Below, piece after piece: positions 1-11,880 of a stretch of 64,000 bases of DNA (its first letter is position 1; each line of letters begins with the position of its first letter). This stretch comes from Trichopria drosophilae. Taxonomy: Eukaryota > Arthropoda > Insecta > Hymenoptera > Diapriidae. The DNA lies in assembly GCA_030407085.1 (NCBI GenBank), contig CM059587.1, positions 34,135,001-34,199,000 of the forward strand, written 5' to 3'. The translations under genes and the position numbers were made by a program. Below the pieces are notes generated by a model. The model was not told the origin of the DNA and searched no databases. It saw only the letters and a program-made list of their open reading frames with translations.

Positions 1-919
1 AATACAAACTTTGAGTATTTTGCGAAACTTCCACCATCAAATGACAGATCCCAATATATACGCACCCAAAAACTGCAATCTGTCAGAAGTATACACCAAC
101 CCTTCAGTCAAGAGGGCTGCATATTTGGGATGCAACTATATAAGTGAAGAGTGGCCCTGACTGCAAGAATAGAAATTACTTCTGCAATATGTATGAAATA
201 TTAACTCAAGTAATCACCAACAAGTACACCAGATACACCAACGAGGTATTAGAATCTGTTAGATATGAGGACGTTTTTATTCTTATTTTGTATCATTTGT
301 TATTATTTTTCTTCTTCCAAACGTTAATTTGAGTATTCGACAAACATTCTGGATCTCCGCTATTACAATAAATCATTTTCTGAGAAAATGTTTTTCGTAG
401 AAGGCATTAAAATAGATGACGTTATTTCGGGCCTTTATGCATCATCCGTTATCTTTACAGCTAAAGCAACCCGATAAGCACACTTTAAAAAAAAACCAGT
501 TTCTTAAGAATTCTTTAATGTCCGTTTTAAATCGATATTTACAATATTCAAAAAATATTCAAAAAATAATCTTTATGAATAAATGTATTAATTACACAGC
601 TGAAGCAGCCATTAGTACAGTAAGTTAAAATTGTAATGAGAGTACTCATAAAGTATTCTTTAAGAATGCAGAGACAATCCAGATACAAATGATTTATATA
701 TAAAGATTTATACATACTAATTTTATAAAATTGAATAGAAATTATACGAACGATATATAATTATATATTATTATATCAATTGTCTCTGCAATTATGCATA
801 ACTATATGTAATTTGTACATAATTCATAATTTTTACCGGGAAGTGGATGCGTATGATATGACATTTTATCGATCTGAATTTATAATTGAATACTAAATGA
901 AGTTAGGTGTCAGTTGATC
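1..919. other. AT-rich intergenic DNA, no gene seen
   Basis: Only short unrelated reading frames are present. The sequence is AT-rich, with scattered TTCTTTAAGAAT-like and ATTCATAAA-like words that recur up to about 1640. I see no splice-bounded coding exon or RNA gene. Confidence 0.5.
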
Positions 920-1085
920 GCGTTTGTTTACGACACAGAATCATTTATATTCTAATATCACTGTAAACCGTCTGTGCATTAGTCAAATGTCAAATTCTAA
1001 AATCTGCAAATGTCTCGCCTTCTGCTCGGGCCGCAACCTGCACATTCGTTGCAAAAATTTTTACGCTCTTGCATCAAAATGTACT
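920..1085. repeat. Dispersed repeat with CTCGCCTTC-GCTCG core
   Basis: About 60 bases around 1010-1070 (CTCGCCTTCTGCTCG, then CAACC, CACATT and a run of A and T) match 58970-59030 (CTCGCCTTCGGCTCG) in the same order at roughly 80 percent. Both copies stand out by their C/G content in AT-rich DNA. Family unknown. The second copy lies directly against the tail of the LINE at 59 kb. Confidence 0.45.
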
Positions 1086-1089
1086 ATTA

Positions 1090-2099
1090 TACAGACGTGT
1101 AATAATTATACTGAGTGCGTGAGATATACTGGAATATATGGCAGTAATCCATGTTTAACCTAAAAAATGTCTCTTATGCAAAATGCATCCGGAAAATGGG
1201 TGTCCCTATGTTCCATTCTCTCTAACTCACCCAGTATACGCTTAAAAATGATGATAATTATAACTATAATTTTTGTAATAATTAATATTGATTATGATTA
1301 TTATTATTACGACTCCCTTACGAATAGGCGGAATAGATGCATGCTGTGAAAGGAAAAATGTCTTTAATATGAAACCTTACAGATCTTTTAAAAATATTCA
1401 TAAAAATATTAAAAGTACTCATAAAAAATACTTAATGAATACTTCGTCGTAATTTTTTTCTGGTAGTACAAATCTTATTTTGATATCAAGAATTCTTTAT
1501 GAATACTTCTAATATAAGACAGAAGCGGACATTCGTTACATGATGATAAAGTTATCATTAAGAAGTCTTTTAAAATGCTTTTTATAAAAAAGCATTCATT
1601 AAGAATTCATTAGGAACTCTTTTAGATGTCTTGATATTTATCGGGAATGTTCTTTAATTTCGCACTTTTTCGATGTATCATGTACTAAACACAAGAATCT
1701 CGAAATAGCTAGAGAGACCACATGATCAATGTTACGATACATCGTCTTTTTCCAACATTGACGCAAAGCCATTCTAGACGTTGCTGCGGTCATAGCATCA
1801 AGTCCAACTAATTGTTAGTAATGTGAAAGGTCAAAAATATTTGGAAAATATTAAGCCCGCCGCGACGCCTGCTTGGATGGGTCAACATTTATCAGCCAAG
1901 AGCTATCTTCCGCTTTGTCATAATTTTTAAGATGTAGTTCCTTCATACATTCTGTGAATATCCTGGATTCCAAATCACGAATATGCGTTGACAAAAAGCG
2001 TCAGGGGGACTGACCTACCATCCATCGTACATACAAATTGAATATCAATAAATGATTATAATTTCAGTTTGAAAATTAAACTCTGTATATTTGTAAGGC
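1090..2099. other. Intergenic, no gene seen
   Basis: AT-rich with many TTAATGAATAC / TTCATTAAGAA words (1370-1640) that can pair with each other. A slightly GC-richer patch at 1855-1920 was inspected on both strands and gave no recognisable protein. Confidence 0.4.
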
Positions 2100-2600
2100 C
2101 GTATAGTATTCTAGGAAGGATAGGAACGTAAATATGTAAAGAGTGTTTTTTACAATAGCGCATAAGAGATATACCATGATGAAGATTTTTGTTTTCTGAA
2201 GCCGGTGGTGCAAAAAATAATTTTCAGCAAGGTGTAGTTCATTTGTGAATTGAATTGTAAAGTTGATTTATTTCGGGAGCATCATCCCCAACCAGAATTG
2301 AAGAAAAATCGAATGACGACTGCTTCACATCGTACACGTGGCCAGGTGACAGTAGAAAACCAAAATCGATATTGCCGGGAAGGATGTTAAGAAACAGTCA
2401 TGTTTTTATTCGAATTACTGAACGCCTGCGGGTGAGGTTAAAATTATCAGAAATTTCTTGCAAAATACAATGCAAAAACAAGCTGATCTCGGTAAACAGT
2501 AAAAAATAATGCTAATACAACTTAAACAATAAACTCAGTATGTAACTCAAAGAATTAATAAGTAGTTGATTTATACCAATGATAATTTTTAACAAGAATT
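2100..2600 (+). repeat. Unclassified interspersed repeat, copy 1
   Basis: This segment aligns, with substitutions and small gaps, to the reverse complement of 8268-8745. Landmarks in order are GCGCATAAGAGATATACC, ATGATGAAGATTT, a TGCTTCACATCG block, a GGTGACAGT block, ATTGCCGGGAAGGAT, and GATTTATACCAATG at the far end. The other copy has ACAGGGTGT just outside the GCGCATAAG landmark, like the terminus of some mariner-type elements, but no matching opposite terminus was found. Reading frames are short and differ between copies, so neither is called a gene. Confidence 0.55.
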
Positions 2601-3373
2601 ACACTGGCGTTTGTTAATGTTTTTGAACGATTAAAAAAAGGAAGATTATAGACTGAATTCAAACTACCAAACATTTCACATAGTAAATTATTTAGATTTG
2701 AGCCCTTTCACGATTTTTCCAACAAAAAATGTCGGAGCAGATTGGCACTATTATTAAACGAACGAAATAATGAAAGTGCGAATTGCATTTGAATTATCCA
2801 CTGCCGAATTCAGAAAATAAGTTACATAACTATGTGTTTATTAACTCCAGCTTTTTCCAGTCTTAGTTTTTTGGAAGTATTGAACGAACCGAAGGACGCA
2901 TTTCTTTAGTGAATTTGAAACCTACACTTAACTGATAAAAATATGTACCAATAGGAATCTTTCACAACCTCTTTTATCTGCTAATTCAGGAAAAACTAGT
3001 GTTGGCGTGGTGTCTCGCTCGCTCAGAAACATCGACCCAGTGGAGAGTCGGCTATTCCTTAATAATCGTTTGTTTACTAACAACTTTCAATTATATTATA
3101 AAATTATATTGATATTTGGGGGTCCAATCATATTTATGTCAAAGTGGCTTCGATAGATATGTTACAACAATATAGTGTTTCTCATATGTATGATAATTGA
3201 AAATGGGCATTTTCAAAACTTCGGCCACAACAACAGGCCAGCCGAAGTATTAATAAATAAAAGTTGCAAAACACTTACTTCATGCACTTGTATTCTAATA
3301 GATTATTCGATGCATATTACATGTTTACTGTGTTTTTTTCTAATTACTGTCTGTATCATTATGATCTTATATA

Positions 3374-4130
3374 CAGGGTCATCGAAAAGTATCGGACCCC
3401 CCCTAATATCTTCAGTTATAATGCACTTAGGAGAAAATGTCCAATAGCAAAGTTGTATGGTTTCAAGCGGGGAGTAAGATGATGACCTTGACTTTGACCT
3501 TGACCATGTCCTTCAAGGTCATTTCAAGGTCAATCTTATTTTTTTAAATAGAACCCCCTACATTTTATTGCATATTCTTATAGCTTATCTCGAGAGCTTT
3601 CCAAAACACTATAATAAAATATTTTTTTATTAAGTGCTTTTTGAGTTATAAAGGTTTGAAGTTAACAATTTTTTGACACAAAATGTAGAATATCTTGTAA
3701 AATATTATTTAGTTTTCAGTAATCATAACCTTAATACTTTTGTGCGCGGAATAATGAGACCAATTAATTGGTTTAAAGAAAATACATTAATCGGATCCCC
3801 CTAATATTTTCAGTAAGAATGCATTTTGGAAACAAATTGTTAACTTCAAACCTTTATAACTCAAAAAGTACTTAATAAAAAAATATTTTATTATAGTGTT
3901 TTGGAAAGCTCTCGAGATAAGCTATAAGAATATGCAATAAAATGTAGGGGGTTCTATTTAAAAAAATAAGATTGACCTTGAAATGACCTTGAAGGACATG
4001 GTCAAGGTCAAAGTCAAGGTCATCATCTTACTCCTCGCTTGAAACCATACAACTTTGCTATTGGACATTTTCTCCTAAGTGCATTCTAACTGAAGATATT
4101 AGGGGGGTCCGATACTTTTCGATGACCCTG
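3374..4130. mobile_element. 757-bp foldback MITE, copy 1
   Basis: Ends CAGGGTCATCGAAAAGTATC and its inverse, flanked by TA on both sides. Almost the whole length forms two inverted arms of about 300 bp (3374-3670 and 3830-4130). The empty site is visible in E5 as a plain TA-rich stretch. TA duplication and CAGGGT ends suggest cross-mobilisation by a Tc1/mariner-type transposase (inference). No transposase is encoded. Each arm holds a cluster of TCAAGGTCA-like motifs. Confidence 0.85.
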
Positions 4131-4164
4131 TATATATACATATATATATATACAATATATATAT

Positions 4165-5512
4165 GGGTGATTCTCCAAAAACAGGGCATTTTCAAGAATG
4201 AAATTTTTTTTTTTGTTACTGTAAATTCGTTTTTTTTAATGGGTTCTTGCTTATTAGCACCAAGTTAAGTTATTGTTAAAGTAGTCACGCTAGAAAATTA
4301 TTTTAAAGGAAAGGGGAAGACCTTTACTTCATACGGCTATATAAACCAACAATTGCTTATTAAAAACTTGAAAAAAATAACTCTAAAGAGTCAAAAACAT
4401 AATGTACATAACTGATTTAGTGCATTTTTGTGAATAAATGAAAATTATTTATTAAGTAATAATTAAAAAATTAAGAAAAACACATGAACTTTTGAAGAAG
4501 TTTTAGACAAAATAAATTTATTAAAGTTAATGTGTCGTTGGTTAGTAACTACAATGATAATATTATATTCATAATTTTAATAAATAATATTATTTCATAA
4601 TAAACTTGATTCATAACGTTGTAACAAATATAAAGTTTAATTTTGTGGTTTTTTAAATTATATTTAAATAAATGTCTAAGAGGAAGAGAAATATAAATGT
4701 TATTTATGATTTGAAAAATATTTTCTGCTACGGGTTACACTTTGTTCTTGTTTCGTACCTGATACGCCAAATGTTTGGTAACGACAATGAAGGTGACGAC
4801 AATGAAAATTTGTAAAAAAATCCAATTTTACATATTTTAAACAATAATAAATTAAAAATCAAATTGCCAGTAACGTTTATTCCTTTAATCTTTAAGTTTT
4901 CATCGTTTTTTAAGTGCTGTTTGTATCAAAATACCAAAATTAGTACGGGTGACGACAATTAATTTAATAAAAATACGTGGTATTTTTATACAGTTTTTAC
5001 TTGTTCATGAGGTAAATATGTTCTCTTTTCAATTTTCTATGGAGGATTAGTAAAGTGTAGTGTTTTTTCTTTGATTTTCTCATAAGTTTTAGTAAAAAAG
5101 TTAATTATTTCCAGTTCATTTATACCAGTTTACGCATTGTCGTTACCTCATAGAAATTTCTTAAGACATTAATATTTCAATAATTATAAGTATATATATT
5201 GATTTAAATAAATATTATACAGAGAGAAATTGTACAGTTTGAGCTTGAATAAATTAAAATAATTCGGTTTCTTAATAGCGCTAATATTTTAAAGTTTTGA
5301 ACTTAGAGGTTTGGACATATAAAAAATGCTACTTTTAGTCTTTAAATGTCATTTTACACCAGTTTTTTGTAATAAAAGTATTATTTTTTCAAATTAACAT
5401 GGGCCAGGGATATTTATTTAACATTTCTATCGAAATTTAATAATTTATTGTCAAAGTTTTTGTAAGATATAACGTAAAGACACGAAAATGCCCTGTTTCC
5501 GGAGAATCACCC
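4165..5512. mobile_element. 1348-bp non-autonomous TIR element
   Basis: The left end GGGTGATTCTCC, then ACAGGGCATTTT, is mirrored by the right end AAAATGCCCTGT ... GGAGAATCACCC, giving about 28 bp of terminal inverted repeat with two mismatches. The interior is very AT-rich with no long ORF, so it is a deletion derivative or MITE. It contains repeated GACGACAATG words at 4780-4805 and 4949-4960. It is inserted in an (AT)n tract of E1, so the target duplication cannot be read. Superfamily unknown. Confidence 0.7.
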
Positions 5513-6336
5513 ATATATACATATAATTCGTCAAAGATATCTTGAAAGGTTCAAAAAGATCTCTGACGGATATCTTTTAGATATCTATAAGACATCCTTT
5601 AGACATATCGAAATAGTTAGTTTCGTATCAAGGGCATAAAAGAACTTATGCGTCCGTAGGTGATCACCGCGCCCGAGGGGCTGGCGAAGACTACCCCTGG
5701 GGGGTAGGGGTCAAAACGTCGAAATTTGATGAAAAACTATAGGGTAATTTTTTTGCCGAGGTGACCAAATTCAATACTTTTTCAGACAATAGTCAAAAAC
5801 ATTTTAAACCAGTTTTTATGGCATTATCGTTCACTTTAGGAAGAAAATGCATAAAACCTTTTTTGTAGAGAATTTAATGCTCTATCTTTTTTGTTTGAAA
5901 CATTTTTAAATAAAATTTGTATTTTTCAAAATAAATGCAAAAAACTACGAAGAAAGTTAATTGGGGCTTATTTTTTTTAGTAATGGACGCACGGATCTGC
6001 CCCAAAAACTAATCAGATCTAAGTTATGCCAAGACACGTATTTTAAAAAAAAATTATGTCATTACGCTTATCCGTCCGCGAGTTATCGCGGGACAAAAAA
6101 ACGGGACGTACGTACGTACGTACAAGATCACGGACACAAATTTTTTTATTGTTGATTTGGGCTCCTTAGGGTTTGAAAGTCGACATTTCATGAAAAACTA
6201 TAGGGTAATTTTTATGCTCGAAGTGACCAAATTCAATACTTCGTCCAGACCTAAGGTCTGGGCCGAAATAATTATTCCCTGGTATTGTGAGTTATTGTAA
6301 GACCGGAAAAAGAAAAGTACAGATTGAATTTAAATT

Positions 6337-7990
6337 ATGACTTCGACCCAGACCATAGGTCTGGCGAAGTATTGAATTTGGTCAGTTCCCGCCAAAAAAT
6401 TACCCTATAGTTTATCATCAAATGTCGACGTTTCAGGCCCTAAGGAACCCAAAGCAACAATAAAACTAGATGCCTTCGACCCGGGTGCCTACAATTTTGG
6501 CTAAATTCGTATTGCAGTTCTCTGACGAAAGGCTGATGCTTACGGGAATATTCCCAGTTTAACACTGCCAGGAAAGAAGGCGGCAGAAGGTAGTTCTAGC
6601 ATCGTTAGGTTCGAGTAGTTTCGAGTAGTTTAGTTTCGAATATCTTGTTCCTTAAATAGGGTGAATATGCCAATGAATGGACGGTTAAGCATTTTTCACA
6701 CTTTGATCGATTGTAACTTTTGAATTCTTTTATGAAAATTTAATTATACTACCGCCATTAGAATCGTTAGACTCTGCTCTTTGTGACCGTCTAGTTCAAC
6801 CTTTGATTTTATTTAATTATTAACCTCGTCTTCATACGTTTTTAAAAAAATCCGCTAAACCCCAATGAATAGACGTGGGGCAATTTTGTATACGCGATGT
6901 CTCGCGACTGGCAGGACGAATTTAAAAAGTACAAACGGATTTGGGATTCTCTTGGCCAAACTTAGATCTGATTAGTTTTTGGAGATAATGTATACTAGAT
7001 TATGGGGAGGTTTAACAAAAAAACGCTTAAAAAACACGTTTTTCCATTTTTTAACAAAAAAAAAACAAATCGTGCAAAAAAATGTTTCAAACAAAAAATA
7101 TAGAACATCGAATTCTCTACAAAAAAGGTTTTATTCATTTCTTCGTAAAATCAACGATAATGCCATAAAAAACGGAAACCGAAGTATCCCACATATAAAA
7201 AAATTTATTTCCTGCAACCCGACCTGTCAAAAACTCGACTAAACCGCGATTTTTTAAGCATCAGTGTGAACAAGACGTGCTCATGAATCAGTGCTTCGTC
7301 TGACCTGCGGTCGGGGTCGAAGTTTTGAAAATGCTCATTTTCAATTTTAATATAGGGTGAATATGCCAATGAATGGACGATTTTCTACATATTTCTATTT
7401 CTTATGAATGTATGATGCACAACATGCAACAAAATACATATTTTTATGTTCTTTGAACATTCAAAACAATATTTACAGTACTCTTGATCTTCCAGTGTTT
7501 ATTATTTTGTAAAATCAAAGCAAAGTTTTAAAGCCATCCAAAACTGGTACTGAAAACGTCCCATTTGATTTAATCCGTCTATTCATTGTGGTTTAGCGGA
7601 TTTTTTTACAAACGTATGAAGACGAGGTTAATGATTAAATAAAATCAAAGGTTGAACTAGACGGTCACAAAGAGCAGAGTCTAACGATTCTAATGGCGGT
7701 AGTATAATTAAATTTTCATAAAAGAATTCAAAAGTTACAATCGATCAAAGTGTGAAAAATGCTTAACCGTCCATTCATTGGCATATTCACCCTATTTAAG
7801 GAACAAGATATTGTTACAATATATGTATAGAAACTACTCGAACCTAACGATGCTAGAACTACCCTCTGCCGCCTTCTTTCCTGGCAGTGTTAAAATGGGA
7901 ATATTCCCGGAAGCATCAGCCTTTCTTCAGGGAACTGCAATACGAATTTAGCCAAAATTGTAGGCACCCGGGTCGAAGGCATCTAGTTCA
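6337..7990 (-). mobile_element. HINE-like composite element E2 with inverted arm
   Basis: The orientation is opposite to E1. It starts with the palindrome at about 6337-6368 (ACTTCG, CAGACC ATA GGTCTGG, CGAAGT) and follows E6 (53733-55045) closely, with a second palindrome at about 7278-7315. Between about 6467 and 6876 it carries an inverted copy of its own distal end (compare 7572-7989), in place of the tetranucleotide array found there in E6. This makes a foldback with arms of about 410 bp whose mirrored ends read ACTAGATGCCTTCGACCCGG. Predicted ORFs inside are not conserved between copies. Confidence 0.6.
7355..7792. mobile_element. MITE with 26-bp TIR nested in E2
   Basis: The ends GGGTGAATATGCCAATGAAT and their inverse are flanked by TA. 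The same nested unit occurs in E4 (14942-15279) and E6 (54388-54844), and a half copy lies in the inverted arm of E2. E5 lacks it: the flanking words (TTTTCAATTTT, then a TATTGT-ACA-TATC block) lie next to each other at about 20170-20220. It is therefore a separate insertion that later amplified with its host element. Confidence 0.65.
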
Positions 7991-8267
7991 AAATTGAAAT
8001 GAGTGAATTGGTTAGGTTAGAGTTCGATGTTGGGCACGAAAATTGAGACTCTAGACTGAATTTAAATGATTCCATATTTAATTGAAAGAATTTTTTACAT
8101 TAGGATCCTTTAGTTTAAACGCTCGGGCTTTATGTGTGCGCAGAAATTACATTGCAGACTGGTATCTCTTCATTATCCCAATTGGAAAAACACAGATTGA
8201 TATTTAGTCAAATAGCTAGTTAACAAAGATAATTGATGACCTTTTAATTATTTCTTGCTACTTTTGA

Positions 8268-8745
8268 GCAAGTTAGAATCACCATTGGTATAAATCAGCT
8301 ACTTATTACGTCTTTGCGATACACACTGACCTTATTGTTTAAGTTGCATTAGCACTGATTTTACTGTTCACTGAGATCTGCTTGTTACAGCATTGCATCA
8401 TCATTGACAACATCGAAATTTCTGATGATTTTAATCTCAACCACAAGCGTTCAGTTATTCGAATAAAAACATCTGTCTGTTTCGAAATATCCTTCCCGGC
8501 AATGTATAGATGTGAGTTTTCAACTGTCACCGGGCCAAGTGTTCGATGTGAAGCAGTCGACTTTTACATATTCCCCAATTGTCTCGTTGGGGAGGATGCC
8601 CCCAAAATAAATAAACTTTAAAATTCAATTTTCAAAAGAACCATACCTTGCCGAAAATTATTTTTTGTACCAACTGCATCAGAAAAAATAAATCTTCATC
8701 ATGGTATATCTCTTATGCGCCATTGCAACAACACCCTGTATAAGA
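8268..8745 (-). repeat. Unclassified interspersed repeat, copy 2
   Basis: Reverse-oriented partner of 2100-2600. On the minus strand it runs from ACAGGGTGTTGTTGCAATGG past GCGCATAAGAGATATACC to GATTTATACCAATGG. A 63-codon minus-strand frame (8339-8530) exists here, but the other copy has stops in the matching stretch, so it is not called as a gene. It begins about 20 bases beyond the putative poly(A) signal of the minus-strand exons at 8852-9206. Confidence 0.55.
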
Positions 8746-8851
8746 AATACAGAAAAGTATTGAAATATGCATTTTATGTTTATTTAAACATTATCACATT
8801 AATTTGTATAATCATAGAACATAAATTTATTAATTTTGTAATTCACTTACG

Positions 8852-9206
8852 CTAGCCATTACTATTGAATTTGGCTGATTTTCGAAACTTTTTCGATGAA
8901 TGAACGTACTTTCTACTTTTGGATATAGAGTCTGAAATATATAATTTGACATTTTAACATTTAGATACTGCAGCTATAAATATGAATATAACATTTATAG
9001 AACATCTTACCAGAGTCAGTGTCATCTGAAACTTCATTGCGAATTTGACTCATCGAATTTTCGTCTCCCGTATCTGGACGATGGAAGATGAATTGGGGCT
9101 GGGCGTTGCGTACCACAATGGGCTGGTCTAACGTATCATGCTGATCTGTTATGTTTTTTTCATCTCCAACTGGCTCTCCAATGCTGATAGTTTCTGAACT
9201 GGTTAA
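8852..9206 (-). CDS. Putative C-terminal exons of an unrecognised gene
   Basis: Two minus-strand segments splice in frame. The first is 9206-9011 (196 nt), preceded by AG and followed by the strong donor GTAAGATG. The second is 8931-8852 (80 nt), preceded by TATATTTCAG and ending in TAG. Joined in phase 1 they encode about 91 residues. The first part is acidic and polar, with PQFIFHRPDTGDE and NEVSDDTDSDS. The tail is basic, with KSRKYVHSSKKFRKSAKF. A minus-strand AATAAA lies about 20 nt past the stop, as expected for a gene end. Upstream exons would lie above 9206. A frame at 9821-9594 ending before a possible GTAAAC donor is a weak candidate. I do not recognise the protein. Open frame, compatible phases and the poly(A) signal are the only support. 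Confidence 0.35.
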
Positions 9207-11696
9207 CTATGTAAACAAGAATTTTTCATAAATTACAAGATTATTGCTGTAAATAGTGCATATTGTAGCACAAAAAAGAACATTTCCAGCCAGAAAAGCC
9301 CCAAATACTCAAGTTTTCACTAGACAAGTAAAAATTTTACCTTGCAAGGCCAGAAATTCTTTTTTTGAAGACACAATTTACAGTAGCTATAGATATGATG
9401 CATTGCTCTAACAACACGGAAAATAATGTTTGTATTGCCGCAGCCTAACACGTGGTATTGGCGCCATTGTTTTACCGTAGCCACACATTTATTCTTTATA
9501 AGATTTCGCTGATTCTAGGAAAACTCTTGTGCTGCGGTAGCACAACAAATGTTTATGTAGAGGTTGTTATGCCGTCGCACGGTAATACTGAGGTCATAGC
9601 CATATCGGCACCACAATTTTGCTGTCGCACCATAATATTAGCCTGTCGCGGCGTAAAATTATTTTCCGCGAATGCTGGCGAATTAATACTACCCTATTCA
9701 AGCGTTTACCTCTCCATTTGAAGCAAGTGTAAGAGTATTCAAAATCAGGAACGAAGCAAATATGTATAATAGTTGATCCATCATTAGTATTACAAAATGT
9801 TACAATCGATTTATATAGCACAACTTCGATTGATTTCAGTACGGTACAGTTAAAGCTTTCATTACTCTACTCTGTTAGTTGCATAAAAATAATGTACGAT
9901 CAGTTGTAGTAAAATCGCATGCACGACTTTATATTTTTTTTTAAATCCATGTAGATAACGTATCGCTGGAAACCATCAGCGACAGCTCTGAAATCATTAT
10001 TCATGTTACTGTCATTTGAATAAACTACTAAAAAAAATTACACGATACGAAGTTCGAAAGGTAAATCTTAAAGACGTGAAGATATGTAAATTAATAATAA
10101 TTATAGGTTGAAAACGTATAATTGTTATTATTTCATTGTGCAACCAGTAAAGTTTAACTAAAAAACACTTTATCTAAAAAGGTTTGCCAAGTTCTTATTG
10201 ATAAAAAAAATAGCATTAAAAATAACAAGTAATTCTATATTATATAATAATGCATGTATATTATAATTTTTACTGATTTTCTCATGATTTTCTGAATAAA
10301 ATTAACAGGCCGGGCATTCCATGCGAAGTGGGCCACCAATTTTTAATTTTGTGTTTACCAAATATAATTTTGGGTATACCTAACCACATATAAATATATT
10401 TTTAATTTCGCGACTTCCCATCGCTGAATGCCTTATGACCGAACGGCAATCTATTTCTGTTCCGGTCGCCGTAAGTGCGAAGTAGCGTCTGACGGCGACA
10501 AGCCTAACTACATTATTTGCACGATGAGCAGTCTATCATAGTTTACTGAAATATGTATATGTAAATTTATCGGTAGATCTCTGTTTTACCAAAAAGTTCA
10601 GTGCAGTTTAATAAATTAGTTCACCCCGTGATCAGCTCGTCAGAGAATAGGGAATTGCCGCCCTCACGCGATACACTTTCCACGCGAATTTCCATACAAC
10701 CAGGGTTTCCTCTTTCTTTTATTATATGCTCTAAATTATCCGTAAGCCGTTAATTTGTCATGACAGAGCTATATTTCCTCTTTAAAATGAAAAAAAAATT
10801 ATTTTTCGTTAATTTTTGACCGAGATACGGAAGGATGAAAATGAAAAATTAGAGTCCCCTTTGCATGCAATCGTACTATACTCAGGGGACTTATTTTTTA
10901 ATAACTACTTTTAATGTGTTTTTCTGCATATACGCTCTTCAGTTGGCACTTTATTCAATATGTTATCATGTTAGTAATGAGATTTGTTTTCAGATATATA
11001 AAAATACCCAAAATAACGAAAAATTAACTTTGAAAATTTTATATTTTCACGCATTTTTGTTGGATTGAAGAGTAGCTAAAGTTATTCTGTTTAAGAAAAC
11101 ATATGCGACGAAGTGTTTCTTATAGGATATTTCAAAAGCTTTCAAAACATAATATAAGTTGCAATATATTAAGGAAGTTCGTATTTTAAAGTCAAGTGCT
11201 TTTTTCGCCCGATTTTTACTAGTGCAGTACCGTTTAGACGTCAAAAGTGGCAAAGTTTTGACAACGATTTCAATTAATTTGTCTTACCTAACGTATCAAA
11301 TCGATCTAATTCCTTCTCTCAAATATTTATTATATATTTTTCTTTAATCGCCATTAATTGTGAGTAAAGCTTTTTGTTAATTATATGCAAATATCACATA
11401 TAACGGCTTGAAAATGCCATATTACTTATAAGACACCATGTTAATAAGCACATGTTTTTCGTAATTTCTCAACACTGAGGTATCCAAATGACTCAACATT
11501 TTCAGGGAATTCATTTTATATTCACATTAACGTATAGTAATTTATTTGTCGAAATGTATTTGTTAATTCTGTGTCATACCAACTTCCTTAAGTATGTACA
11601 ATTTGCAGTTTTCGACGTGTTAATGATTTTGATATGTATAACATACAGCGATTGTACGTTATGAAAATATTTAAATGATCATGCGAAAAAAAGTTT
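9207..11696. other. Intergenic or intronic, no certain gene
   Basis: Mostly AT-rich. GC-richer patches at 9590-9680 and 10430-10510 contain repeated GCGACAG/GCGACGG words and short open frames, but nothing recognisable. If the minus-strand gene at 8852-9206 is real, its upstream exons should lie here. Confidence 0.3.
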
Positions 11697-11880
11697 TGCT
11701 CCACACAAACCAGATTTGTGTCTAACCCAAATCTCGAAGTTTGTGCTCAATATAAAATGAGTTTGTGCTGTGATCAGAATTTGCCCTAGATACACACTAA
11801 GTTACTGCTGAGCGCAAACTTCTAAGTTTGTTTTGAGTACAAACCTGGATTGTGTAGAGCCCAAACTATTTTTGCCATGT
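11697..11880. repeat. Imperfect inverted repeat, MITE-like
   Basis: The left half (GCTCCACACAAACCAGATTT ... AAGTTTGTGCTCA) pairs with the right half (TGAGCGCAAACTTCTAAG ... GATTGTGTAGAGCC) at roughly 70 percent. The whole segment can fold as one long hairpin. No coding content and no second copy noticed in the window. Confidence 0.4.

Larger units (their letters stand above)
2991..6275 (+). mobile_element. HINE-like composite element E1, split by two insertions
   Basis: The outer parts (2991-3373 and 5513-6275) are collinear with the uninterrupted copies E3 (13729-14572) and E5 (19213-20395, reverse). A 757-bp foldback and a 1348-bp TIR element sit between them. E1 has an ACTTCGG...CCGAAGT palindrome near 3220-3255, a (GTAC)n array near 6104-6123, and a second palindrome near 6236-6272 built on CCAGACC/GGTCTGG. 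Subterminal hairpins plus a tetranucleotide array resemble Helentron-associated DINE-1/HINE elements. That family assignment is inference. The ORF through the array is repeat-derived. Confidence 0.6.

Noticed and set aside
6104..6123. (GTAC)n and (GGAC)n arrays considered as CRISPR-like or satellite repeats
   Set aside because: They are simple tetranucleotide arrays at a fixed position within a mobile element, without spacers.
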